Shown: in pieces, positions 24,716 through 32,571 of the stretch
How positions within the stretch are numbered: the stretch's first letter is position 1
Layout of the letters: the number at the start of each line of letters is the position of its first letter
Assembly: GCA_041910015.1 (NCBI GenBank)
Contig: JAYRRR010000012.1
Span: 12,515-76,514, forward strand
Source of the DNA: RPQJ01 sp041910015
GTDB taxonomy: Bacteria; Pseudomonadota; Gammaproteobacteria; Steroidobacterales; Steroidobacteraceae
Reading direction: 5' to 3'
Length of the DNA: 64,000 nt
Position numbers and translations under genes: made by a program
Notes under the pieces: model-generated
The model's input: the letters and a program-made list of their open reading frames with translations, nothing else
The model's database searches: none
What the model was told of the DNA's origin: nothing

Positions 24716-27379
24716 TCATGGGGTGCGGCCTGCGGGCGCAGCGGCTATCGTACCGCCGCCCGCGACCGTCGCGCGTTCGGCGCGGAAGCGACTGGCCTGC
24801 TGCGGTTCGTTGATCGCGTCGTACGCGGCGGCGAGGTCGCTGCGCGCGGCCTGCAGGTAGCTGATGGACGGGTTTGTCTGCGCGGACAGGGTGCGATAGC
24901 CGGCCAGAGTTTCCGGCACGGCTTCCGCAGGACGGCCGGCGCGCAGCAGCGTCCGTCCCAGCTTGATGCGCGCGATGCCGGTGTTGACGTTGTCCGGTGC
25001 CAGCGTGTTGGAAAATATGTCGATCACGCGACGAAACAGCTCCTCGGCCCCCAGGTAATCGGCCTGTTGCATCTGTGCATAGGCGACGTTCGACAACGCG
25101 ATGGCGACGAGGTAGTGCCGCTCGCCATAGACGCGGCGATAGATGTCGGCAGCACGCATGAAGTGCTGCGCGGCTTCGGCCTGCAGGTTCTGCACTGCGA
25201 GCACGTTGCCCAGTTCGTTCACCGCCTCGGCAACCGCCGTGTGGGCGGGGCCATGGTTCGACTCCTGGATGCGCAGTGCCCGTTGCAGCACGGTGACTGC
25301 CTCGTTGAATTTCGACTGGTAGGCCAGCGCGCGACCCAGCGTGGTCAGGTCGTCGGCGGTGCGGGTGCTGGAGGCGCCGTACCAGGGCTCTGTGATCGCC
25401 AGCGCGCGGCGGGCCAGCCCCTCGGCTTCGGCATAGTAGCCGAGGTCCTGCTCGATGGCGGCGAGGCGGGCGAGATCCACCGCGACCATGGGATGGGCTT
25501 CTCCCAGTTCGCCCTGATGCAGCTTCAGCACGCGTGCCAGGGTGGCACGACTGGCCACGTAGTCGCCGGCGGCATACTGCGAACCCGAGAGTTCGGCCAG
25601 CACGGCAGCCTGCTCTGCCGGCGCAACGCTGGCTGACAACTGCCCAACCATATGTGCCAGCAGTTCGATCGACTCCGCGTAGGCACCGCGCTCGCGCAAG
25701 GCCTGGCCCATCGCGAGACGTACCGCGAGAACCTGCGGATGATCCGGCGGCAGCTTCGCCTGCACGAGCTGCAGCGCCTCGCGGATCAGTTGCTCGCCTT
25801 CCTGCGGGCGGGCCTGCGCGATGCGCAGCAGGCCGATGGCGGTCCGGGATTCGGCCGCCTGCGGGCTTCCGGCGCCGAAGGCCGCGACGCGTCTGCGCAG
25901 CGATTGCGACAGCAGCGCATCGGCCTTGTCGAACTGGCCGAGCTGCTGCTGGATCCGGCCGAGGTTCAGCAGCAGGTCGGCCTGCACGGCCGGGTCGGTG
26001 CTGAGGGCTTCCACCTCGTGTGCCCCCTGATCGAGCAGGTCGACCACGCGCAGGTCGGCGCTGGGTCCGGCCAGCGGGTCACCGCCCTGGAACAGGTTCA
26101 CCATCAGCTGCTGCACGCGGGCGGTCCGCGCAACCTCGGCGCGTGCGTCATCGCGTGCCGAGGCGAGTCGCCAGGTGTAGAAGGCGCTCAGCGCCAGTAG
26201 CACGGCCAGCGATGCTGTCGACAGCGTCGCGACCTGCCAATTGCGTCGCAGGAACTTTCCCGCGCGATACCCCCATCCCTCGGGCCGGGCTTCCAGCGGC
26301 TCTGAGGCCAGGTAGTGGTCGAGATCGCGGACCAGCGATTCCACCGAAGTGTAGCGGCGCCGCGGCTCCACGTGCAGGGCCTTCAGGCACAGTACGTCCA
26401 GGTCGGCCCATTCCGCTCGTCCGGGCGCGCGCGCGTCGGTCGACGCGGCGGCGTGTCGCTCCGATGGCCGCGCCGGCTGTTGCTGGCGCAGCACGGTCAT
26501 CGCTTCCGGCAGCGACAGGTCGCGCAAGTCAAAGGGCAGGTCTCCAGCGAGCAGTTCGTACAGGACGACACCCAGCGTGTAGACATCGGTGTGCACGCCG
26601 ACGCTCTCCCCGAGCAGCTGCTCGGGTGCCGCATACGCGGGCGTCATCAGGCGGAACACCGTACGTGTCGGGCCCGCCCCGTCGAACCCGTAGAGCTGCT
26701 TGGCGATGCCGAAATCCAGCAGGCGTACGCGTCCCTCGGCATCGACCAGGATGTTCGATGGCTTGATGTCGCGGTGGATCACTGCGTGCGCGTGCGCATA
26801 GCGCACCGCCTCGCAGGCCTGCCGGACCAGCTGCAACCGCCGCTCTACCGTGCAGCGGTGCACGCGGCAGTAGTCGGTGAGCGCCACGCCGTCGACATAC
26901 TCCATCGCGAACCAGGGCGTGCCGTCAGGCAGCGTGTCGGCGTCATGGAGTCGGGCGATGCCCGGATGGTTCAGCTGGGCCAGCAGTCGCTGTTCGGCGG
27001 CGAAGCGGTCGCGCCTCGCGGGCGAGAGCCACGCATCACGCAACACCTTGATTGCTGCGAAGCTGCCGAGGTCGTGCCGCTGCGCCAGGTACACGACCCC
27101 CATGCCGCCTTCGCCCAGCAGCCGGATCGCCGTGTAATGCCCGAACCGCGCGCCGGGTGGAATCGGCGGCAGCAGCAGCGAGCCCGCGACCTGTGCCACG
27201 TCGATGTCGAGCATCGATGCGCCGTCGCGGTCCGCGCGCAGCATCGCCTTTACCTCGGCGAGAAGTGCGGGGTCGTCGGCATGGCGAGCCTGCAGAAACT
27301 CCCGCTGTGCGTGCTCGTCGGGCAGTTCCAGGGCCGCCTCGAACAGTTCCTGGATCAACTGCCAGCGCCCGGCTTCCAT
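24716..27379 (-). CDS. Membrane Ser/Thr protein kinase with C-terminal TPR domain
   Basis: An 887-residue Hanks-type kinase. After an N-terminal helical part the kinase domain spans about 78-355: glycine loop GEGGMGVVY (89-97), Lys111, catalytic HRDIKPSN (202-209), DFG (222-224) and APE (251-253), all intact. One membrane span follows (about 382-403). Residues 415-880 are tetratricopeptide repeats, with many paired helices carrying A..L..YA-type spacing, predicted to lie in the periplasm and to sense or bind a partner. The gene follows the ECF sigma-factor gene by seven bases on the same strand, so both are one operon and the sigma factor is the likely substrate. Confidence 0.92.
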   Translation of the reverse strand: MEAGRWQLIQELFEAALELPDEHAQREFLQARHADDPALLAEVKAMLRADRDGASMLDIDVAQVAGSLLLPPIPPGARFGHYTAIRLLGEGGMGVVYLAQRHDLGSFAAIKVLRDAWLSPARRDRFAAEQRLLAQLNHPGIARLHDADTLPDGTPWFAMEYVDGVALTDYCRVHRCTVERRLQLVRQACEAVRYAHAHAVIHRDIKPSNILVDAEGRVRLLDFGIAKQLYGFDGAGPTRTVFRLMTPAYAAPEQLLGESVGVHTDVYTLGVVLYELLAGDLPFDLRDLSLPEAMTVLRQQQPARPSERHAAASTDARAPGRAEWADLDVLCLKALHVEPRRRYTSVESLVRDLDHYLASEPLEARPEGWGYRAGKFLRRNWQVATLSTASLAVLLALSAFYTWRLASARDDARAEVARTARVQQLMVNLFQGGDPLAGPSADLRVVDLLDQGAHEVEALSTDPAVQADLLLNLGRIQQQLGQFDKADALLSQSLRRRVAAFGAGSPQAAESRTAIGLLRIAQARPQEGEQLIREALQLVQAKLPPDHPQVLAVRLAMGQALRERGAYAESIELLAHMVGQLSASVAPAEQAAVLAELSGSQYAAGDYVASRATLARVLKLHQGELGEAHPMVAVDLARLAAIEQDLGYYAEAEGLARRALAITEPWYGASSTRTADDLTTLGRALAYQSKFNEAVTVLQRALRIQESNHGPAHTAVAEAVNELGNVLAVQNLQAEAAQHFMRAADIYRRVYGERHYLVAIALSNVAYAQMQQADYLGAEELFRRVIDIFSNTLAPDNVNTGIARIKLGRTLLRAGRPAEAVPETLAGYRTLSAQTNPSISYLQAARSDLAAAYDAINEPQQASRFRAERATVAGGGTIAAAPAGRTP

Positions 27380-27386
27380 GCCGGGC

Positions 27387-27980
27387 CTAGCGCGTGTCGC
27401 GCAGTGCCTGCGCCAGCCAGGCCCGGGCTGTGCGCCAGTCGCGCATCAGCGTGGCTTCCGAAATCTCCAGCAGCATTGCGGTGGCGGACACGTCCATGCC
27501 GCCGAAGAACCGGCATTCGATCATCTGCGCCTGTCGGGGCGCCGACACTGCCAGTTCGTCGAGTGCCGCGTCGAGCGCGAGCAACTGGTTCTCGGTCACC
27601 GCGAGGTCGTGCACGGCCTCGTCGAAGGTGACGATCTGCACGCTGCCGTCGCCACCGCGCTTGCTGGCGAGCCGCCGGCGTGCGGCTTCGACCAGCAGCT
27701 GGCGCATCGCGCGCGCAGCGATGCGCCTGAAATGCAACGGAGACTCGAACCCCAGTTGCGGCGAACGGGCCAGCTTGAGCCAGGCCTCGTTGACCAGCAC
27801 GGTGGGACTCAACGTGTGGGAGGACTCGCCCCGACTGACCCGTCGGGCCAGGCGATGCAGCTCCTCGTACGTGGCGCTGAACAGATGGTCCAGTGCACGG
27901 CGGTCCTGCGGTCCGAGGGCGGCAGAGGGGCGGCATCCGGCTCCCGGGTCGCTCGCCTGGACGAGTTCTTCCGTCTCCAT
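27387..27980 (-). CDS. ECF-type RNA polymerase sigma factor (kinase-associated)
   Basis: A 197-residue sigma-70-family factor of the subgroup coupled to Ser/Thr kinases (TIGR02999-like). Region 2 covers about residues 28-105 (DHLFSATYEELHRLARR, then SPTVLVNEAWLKLA, then FRRIAARAMRQLLVEAARR). Region 4 covers about 135-190 (LDELAVSAPRQAQMIECRFFGGMDVSATAMLLEISEATLMRDW). Where most ECF factors have acidic residues in region 2.2, this one reads GESSHTLSPT, with Ser53, Ser54, Thr56, Ser58 and Thr60. No anti-sigma gene is adjacent. Activation by phosphorylation is therefore likely, by analogy with known kinase-controlled ECF factors. A longer start at 28007 is possible. Confidence 0.88.
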   Translation of the reverse strand: METEELVQASDPGAGCRPSAALGPQDRRALDHLFSATYEELHRLARRVSRGESSHTLSPTVLVNEAWLKLARSPQLGFESPLHFRRIAARAMRQLLVEAARRRLASKRGGDGSVQIVTFDEAVHDLAVTENQLLALDAALDELAVSAPRQAQMIECRFFGGMDVSATAMLLEISEATLMRDWRTARAWLAQALRDTR

Positions 27981-28071
27981 GACAGTTTTTGTTCTTCTGC
28001 CGCGCAATGGGGGGTAGAGGCCGAAACAACAATGCCAGCGGGACTGGTGTCACGCAACTATTGGAGGTCGC

Positions 28072-28908
28072 ATGGCCAGGCGGGGAAGAATCATGCGGGA
28101 CCCGAATTCGGGTCCGGGACTGGTCATCGTGCAGGGCCAGCAATATTCATTCGCGCTGGAGGGCGTCTGGCGTTCCGACACGCTGCCCCGGACGGGCGTC
28201 GTGGTCGACGTGGACATCGATCCTTCCGGGCAGGTAGTGGCGATGACGGCCGTTCCGGAGGCCCAGCTCGCGCGGGAACAGGCCGAGGCCGCACTGCAGG
28301 TGGCGAAAGAGCGGGGCGGACGGCTCGCCACCGGATTCGTGGGTCGATTCGGCGTCGCAAAGCTCGCGGCCGCCGGGTTGGTGGTGCTCGGCTGGTGGTT
28401 CCTGAGCACCGTGACCGTGGATGCCGCGATGCTGGGCAAGCTGAAGATCACGTTCTGGCAACTGCTGGGCATCCTCAATACCGGAAACCCGCTGGAGGCA
28501 TTGACGGCGGGTCGCCGCGGCGGCGGCACCGGCCTGTACGGGTTGGCAGCCGTGCTCTGCCTCGTGGCGCCCTTCGCGTCGCACTGGTGGAAGGACCGTC
28601 GCGCGCATCTTTCGGGCCTGTTGCCGCTGGCGTTCATGGTGTTCGTCGTGCTGATGGTCCTCGCCGGACTGCGCGAACTCGGCCACATGGGTCAGCAACA
28701 GGCGGTGATGATGGGCGGTGCCGAGTACCAAGGCATGGTCGCCGAGTTCCAGCGCGAGGCGCGCAACGCCATGCTCGAAGCGCTGTCGATCGGGCTCGGG
28801 TTCTGGCTTTCGCTCGCAGCCGCAGGGTACCTGGCTGCAAGGGCGGTCAGGGACTATCTGCTCAACTGCGCGGGCGACTTCGCCGTGCAGCACGGAGGCC
28901 AGCCGTGA
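28072..28908 (+). CDS. Hypothetical multi-span membrane protein
   Basis: A 278-residue protein. The N-terminal 85 residues are soluble and include a small beta-rich unit (GLVIVQGQQYSFALEGVW..DVDIDPSGQVVAM) of OB-like appearance, then a helix rich in Ala and Glu. Four membrane spans follow: about 97-113, 160-172, 183-202 and 245-268. GGAGGT precedes ATG 28072 at ideal spacing. It is divergent from the sigma-factor gene across about 90 bases and overlaps the next gene by four bases (GTGA), so the two are translationally coupled. Family not recognised. Confidence 0.68.
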   Translation: MARRGRIMRDPNSGPGLVIVQGQQYSFALEGVWRSDTLPRTGVVVDVDIDPSGQVVAMTAVPEAQLAREQAEAALQVAKERGGRLATGFVGRFGVAKLAAAGLVVLGWWFLSTVTVDAAMLGKLKITFWQLLGILNTGNPLEALTAGRRGGGTGLYGLAAVLCLVAPFASHWWKDRRAHLSGLLPLAFMVFVVLMVLAGLRELGHMGQQQAVMMGGAEYQGMVAEFQREARNAMLEALSIGLGFWLSLAAAGYLAARAVRDYLLNCAGDFAVQHGGQP

Positions 28909-30089
28909 GCGCCTTCGGGAGACTGGTGCGCGCGGCGTACCTCACCTGCGTCATTTCCGTCGCGGCGACGTTTGCAGTACCGCTGTCGGCCGCCGTGCCG
29001 GGCTGCGCGGGCAAGTCCGACTGCCTCGACAATGCGAGCTTTGCGGCGCAGGTGACCGATTTCCGCACCAGCACGGCGGGACGCTATCGCATGGTTACGG
29101 CCACGTTGCGCATTCACAACCGGCTCGCACATCCATTGACGCTCGGCTACGTGGCGAACTCCGGGGTCGTCACCGACGACCAGGGTAACCGTTACGTGAT
29201 CAGCGCCGACGGTGTGCGTGGCATCGGCGTGCTCGGATCGGGGCCAGTCGACACCAAGTTCACGCTGGAGCCGGGCGAGAGCAGCGATGCGCGCTTCGAG
29301 TTCGGCTGGGAACCGGGACGCGCCGTGGTGGGTACGAAGTTCGACCTGGACCTGGCGCTGCGCGAGATCGACGTGATCGCCGGCGGGCAGGTGCAGCTCG
29401 GCAAGGAACGGGTGCTGCATTTCGCCGCGCCCGGCGGCAACGCAGGCGCGGCTGCCGGGTCGCAGCCCGCAGTGGCGGCCGCGGCGCCTGCTGCATCCGC
29501 GGCTGTTGCGCCCACCGCCGATCCCTGCGCCGGATTGCAGCGCTGTGCCAGCGGTGGTCCTTTCGTCGCGCAGGTGACTTCCGTGGTTCCGGTTGGCACG
29601 CCGCAGGACCGCCATCACTCGCTGCGCCTGACCGTGCGCTTCCGCAACATCGGCAACGCGCCACTCCATCTCGGGTACAAGTCGACCAGCAGTGCCGCGA
29701 TCGACAATCTCGGCAATCGCTACGCCTACGGACGGCCTGGTACGCACGACACCAGCGCCGCCGGTATTGGTCTCATCACTGGGCATGGCGCCGACCCCTC
29801 GTTCCGGCTGAATCCCGGCGAGTCGCGCGACGCGCAGTTCACCGTGACGCGTTTCAACTCGATGGGCCACCAACTCGGAACGGCCTGGGTCTACGACGTC
29901 GTGGTCTCGAGCATGGAGACCCTGCCGAGCCAGCAGGTTCGCGTGGACCGTGACCACAGCCTGCACTTCGCCGATCTCAGCGCCGGCTCGATCGCCGGCG
30001 GCGCAGGCGCGACGCCGACGGTCAACGATGCGGTGCAGGGCATTCTCAATCTGTTCGACAAGAACAAGAACAAGAACAAGAAGAACTGA
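28905..30089 (+). CDS. Secreted protein with two tandem beta-domains and a Lys-Asn tail
   Basis: A 394-residue exported protein with a GTG start inside the previous stop codon and GGAGG at 28894-28898. After a signal peptide come two homologous domains of about 135 residues. The first begins at CAGKSDCLDNASFAAQVTDF and contains HPLTLGYVANSGVV and LEPGESSDARFEF. The second begins at CAGLQRCASGGPFVAQVTSV and contains APLHLGYKSTSSAA and LNPGESRDAQFTV. The shared order shows internal duplication. An Ala/Pro linker joins them. The protein ends in alternating Lys and Asn (30060-30086). Binding or structural role presumed; no catalytic motif. Confidence 0.72.
   Translation: MSAFGRLVRAAYLTCVISVAATFAVPLSAAVPGCAGKSDCLDNASFAAQVTDFRTSTAGRYRMVTATLRIHNRLAHPLTLGYVANSGVVTDDQGNRYVISADGVRGIGVLGSGPVDTKFTLEPGESSDARFEFGWEPGRAVVGTKFDLDLALREIDVIAGGQVQLGKERVLHFAAPGGNAGAAAGSQPAVAAAAPAASAAVAPTADPCAGLQRCASGGPFVAQVTSVVPVGTPQDRHHSLRLTVRFRNIGNAPLHLGYKSTSSAAIDNLGNRYAYGRPGTHDTSAAGIGLITGHGADPSFRLNPGESRDAQFTVTRFNSMGHQLGTAWVYDVVVSSMETLPSQQVRVDRDHSLHFADLSAGSIAGGAGATPTVNDAVQGILNLFDKNKNKNKKN
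30060..30086 (+). repeat. AAGAAC hexanucleotide repeat
   Basis: Three AAGAAC units in a row followed by AAGAAGAAC encode the Lys-Asn tail of the secreted protein just before its TGA. The unit number may vary by slippage without shifting the frame. Confidence 0.8.
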
Positions 30090-30111
30090 TACCGCTGGAG
30101 AGGAGAAAGGG

Positions 30112-31101
30112 ATGAAACATCAGACCGTGTTCCCGTTGCTGGCGGCTCTCCTGGCCCTGACGGCCTGCGGCTCGAAGGACTCCACGGGGGGTGCTCCGCA
30201 AGGCGGTACGGAGTCCGCTGCGCAGGCTTCGCGACCTGCCGCGTTGGGTGACGCCACCGCCGAACAGGTGGCGCGCGAGGCGCGCGGCAAAGTGAAGTGC
30301 CCAGCGAAGGTGATACTGGCCCCGCGCGTGGCCGGCGCGCCGGTCGACGACGTGCTCGGTGTGCGCCCGGGCATGGCCTACGAGGAAGCCGCCAACGTCG
30401 TACTGTGCAGCGACGAGCTGATGGTGATTTCGGAATCGGGCCGCGGTTTCGACATCCAGACCTACGGCCAGAAGATCCGCCAGGGGTTCAGCGCCCGTTT
30501 CGCCGAGCCGCGCGTCGCGAAGTCGTCGCGCGAGATCATGGAGGAAATGCAGAATGACATGATGATGCGCTCGGGCAATGCCGTCCAACCGGACGACATG
30601 AGGCCCGGGCAGTCGAAGTGGTATGTGACCACCATGGGGCTGCCGGGCCAGGAGCGCGTTATTGCCGCGGCGAGGGAAGTGTGGTTCGCGGAGGGCAAGA
30701 ATCCCACCGCGGAAAGCGTGGCGCAGGCGCTGGTTGGCAAGTACGGCCCGCCGACGTCCATGAGCGAAAGCGAGGCCATGGCGGTGCTGCACTGGGCGGG
30801 CGACCCGTTGGGCCGCCCGATCACCGAGACTTCGGCGCTGCGCAACCAGTGCAATTCCAGCGCTGATCCCGATGGTGGAACGAACTTCTCGCCCGACTGC
30901 GGTCTGGTCGTCGCCGCTGCGGTGGGCAAGTTGCGCGACAACCCGGCACTCGCTCAGTTCTTCCAGGTCAGCGTGATCGACCAGGCGCGCGGCTACGAGA
31001 TGATCACGGGAACCGAGCAGGCGCTGCAGGGCATGGACTCCCAGCGGCAGGCCGCGGAGGTCCGCGATGCCGCGCGGAACGCCGATGCGCCGCGCCTGTA
31101 G
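30112..31101 (+). CDS. Hypothetical lipoprotein
   Basis: A 329-residue predicted lipoprotein with leader MKHQTVFPLLAALLALTAC (Cys19) followed by a Gly/Ser/Ala-rich linker. The globular part has a segment VDDVLGVRPGMAYEEAANVVLCSDELMVI, like the VRxGMsxxEV start seen in small periplasmic modules, and a possible disulfide set near residues 245-265. GGAGAGGAGAAAGG precedes ATG 30112. It lies 22 bases after the preceding gene and overlaps the next by 17 bases, so it belongs to the same envelope-protein operon. Family not recognised. Confidence 0.68.
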   Translation: MKHQTVFPLLAALLALTACGSKDSTGGAPQGGTESAAQASRPAALGDATAEQVAREARGKVKCPAKVILAPRVAGAPVDDVLGVRPGMAYEEAANVVLCSDELMVISESGRGFDIQTYGQKIRQGFSARFAEPRVAKSSREIMEEMQNDMMMRSGNAVQPDDMRPGQSKWYVTTMGLPGQERVIAAAREVWFAEGKNPTAESVAQALVGKYGPPTSMSESEAMAVLHWAGDPLGRPITETSALRNQCNSSADPDGGTNFSPDCGLVVAAAVGKLRDNPALAQFFQVSVIDQARGYEMITGTEQALQGMDSQRQAAEVRDAARNADAPRL

Positions 31102-31629
31102 CACGGCGGTCGCCCGCGTCGGTGGGCTGGCGGCGCTCCTGCTGCTGGCTGCGTGTGGGTCGGGTGAACACGATTCTGGCGGCGCCGCTGGGACGCCGCC
31201 GAGCGCGCCGACGAATGCGGCAGCAGGGACGCTGGGTGATGGCGGCGGCACGGCAGATGGATCCGCCGTGATGCTGGCCGCGACGCCCGGCGCGCCCTCC
31301 GCGCAAGCACCGGCCATCACAGGCCGTACGCGCGAGTTGGTCAATCCCGACAACTCGGCAATGGTCTTCCTGTACTACGACCTGTCGCGCAGCCTGCCTC
31401 CGATCGACGCGTGGGTGGAGGAGGACCCGGGCGTGAAGTAAGGTCCGGCGGCGGATCGATCGAGACGCGTGTGCGCGAATACGAACTGCGCGACGCGCGC
31501 AGCGGGACGGCCCTGGGGCGTGTGGTGGTGGAAAGCTGGTGCCGTGAGCCAGAAATTCGCAGGCGGAACCGACGAACGCCATCGAGGATCCCGTCGGCTG
31601 TCCTGGTCCAGGTAAATGGCATTGGTTGA
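31085..31629 (+). pseudogene. Lipoprotein gene, probably truncated by a stop codon and frameshift
   Basis: ATG 31085 opens a lipoprotein leader (ARVGGLAALLLLAAC, Cys24) and a 118-codon frame that ends LPPIDAWVEEDPGVK at TAA 31439-31441. In the same frame the bases after the TAA read GPAADR. The adjacent frame then continues plausibly as SIETRVREYELRDARSGTALGRVVVES to about 31560. A tyrosine codon turned to TAA plus a one-base shift would explain this. The short protein could still be made and exported. The gene overlaps the 3' end of the previous lipoprotein gene. Confidence 0.45.
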
Positions 31630-31653
31630 TCGTTGTGCTTGCACAGGTCGTGG

Positions 31654-32568
31654 TCATCGCTTCGCCGTCTTGACCTTCCTGGTGCCCGACTTCAGCTTCG
31701 TCCTTGTCTTCGGCTGCTTCTTCCTGGCGGTCGGTGGCGATCGGCGTGTCATGGCCGACGCAGGTTCTGCGCGTGCCTTCGCTGCACCGCAAGCTCCGGC
31801 TGCGTGCTTCGGCGTGGACACGGTCTCGACCACAGGCCCGGCGGTGAGCGCGCCCATCTCCAGGCCAAACAACTCGGAGAGGCCATCGGCAGCCAGGACC
31901 TTGTCTTTGGCCGGTGCCTGCTTCGTCAGCGGCAACCTCCTGCCGGCCTTGGTGATGAGGTCCTTCTCGTCGACCTTGCGCAGCTTGAAGAGCAGCTCGG
32001 GCTGCTCGTCGAGCCGCGCGCCGATGCCGTAGCACACGGCAGCCACGTGCTTGCACATCGAGGCCCAGTCGGGGCAACTGCACGAGAATTCGATTTCGGA
32101 GGGCGCGGGGAAGAGGCCGGTCTTCTGCTGGCAGATGCGCTCCATCACGCCCCTGGAAAAGCGGCCCTGTAGCAGCTCGACCAACGAGTCGATCGCGCCG
32201 GCGCAGTCGGTACAGATCGATGTCCAGCGCGTCCTGGGCACGGCCGCCACCTTGACGGTCACCTTGTAGATGTCGGAGCCGCTCACCATCGCCGTGACCT
32301 CGCCGGCCGCGATCTGCAGATCGACGACCGAGCCGTTGCGCACGTAGGTTCGTCCGCGCGGCAGGCGGTTCGAGTAGTCGCTGTAGCGTTCGAGGTTGTC
32401 GCACCAGGCCTTGCCCCAGAACGTGCGGGCGATGGTGCGGCCCTCGATCACGATTGGCGAGACGCGGTGGCCCCTTTTTCTGAGCTTCTGCATTTCCCGC
32501 TCGGCCTTGCGACGCCGCTCAGCGACGGACACGTAGGTTCGAAAGCCGTATTGGTCGTAGTAACCCAT
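31654..32568 (-). CDS. SWIM zinc-finger protein
   Basis: A 304-residue protein with a SWIM finger of the CxCx(n)CxH type: Cys163, Cys165, Cys172 and His174 in FSCSCPDWASMCKHVAAV. The N-terminal half includes RTFWGKAWCDNLERYSDYSNRLPRGRTYVR, typical of the bacterial SWIM proteins encoded beside SNF2 helicases. The C-terminal 45 residues are rich in Lys, Arg and Thr and probably bind nucleic acid. It starts three bases after the SNF2 stop codon, so the two genes form one operon and probably one complex. The process served is unknown; DNA repair or chromosome maintenance is often suggested. Confidence 0.88.
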   Translation of the reverse strand: MGYYDQYGFRTYVSVAERRRKAEREMQKLRKRGHRVSPIVIEGRTIARTFWGKAWCDNLERYSDYSNRLPRGRTYVRNGSVVDLQIAAGEVTAMVSGSDIYKVTVKVAAVPRTRWTSICTDCAGAIDSLVELLQGRFSRGVMERICQQKTGLFPAPSEIEFSCSCPDWASMCKHVAAVCYGIGARLDEQPELLFKLRKVDEKDLITKAGRRLPLTKQAPAKDKVLAADGLSELFGLEMGALTAGPVVETVSTPKHAAGACGAAKARAEPASAMTRRSPPTARKKQPKTRTKLKSGTRKVKTAKR

Positions 32569-32571
32569 GCC

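Noticed and set aside
30060..30086. Short repeat considered as a CRISPR-like array
   Set aside because: The six-base units are contiguous without spacers, lie inside a coding frame and encode Lys-Asn. No CRISPR array or cas gene was seen in the window.
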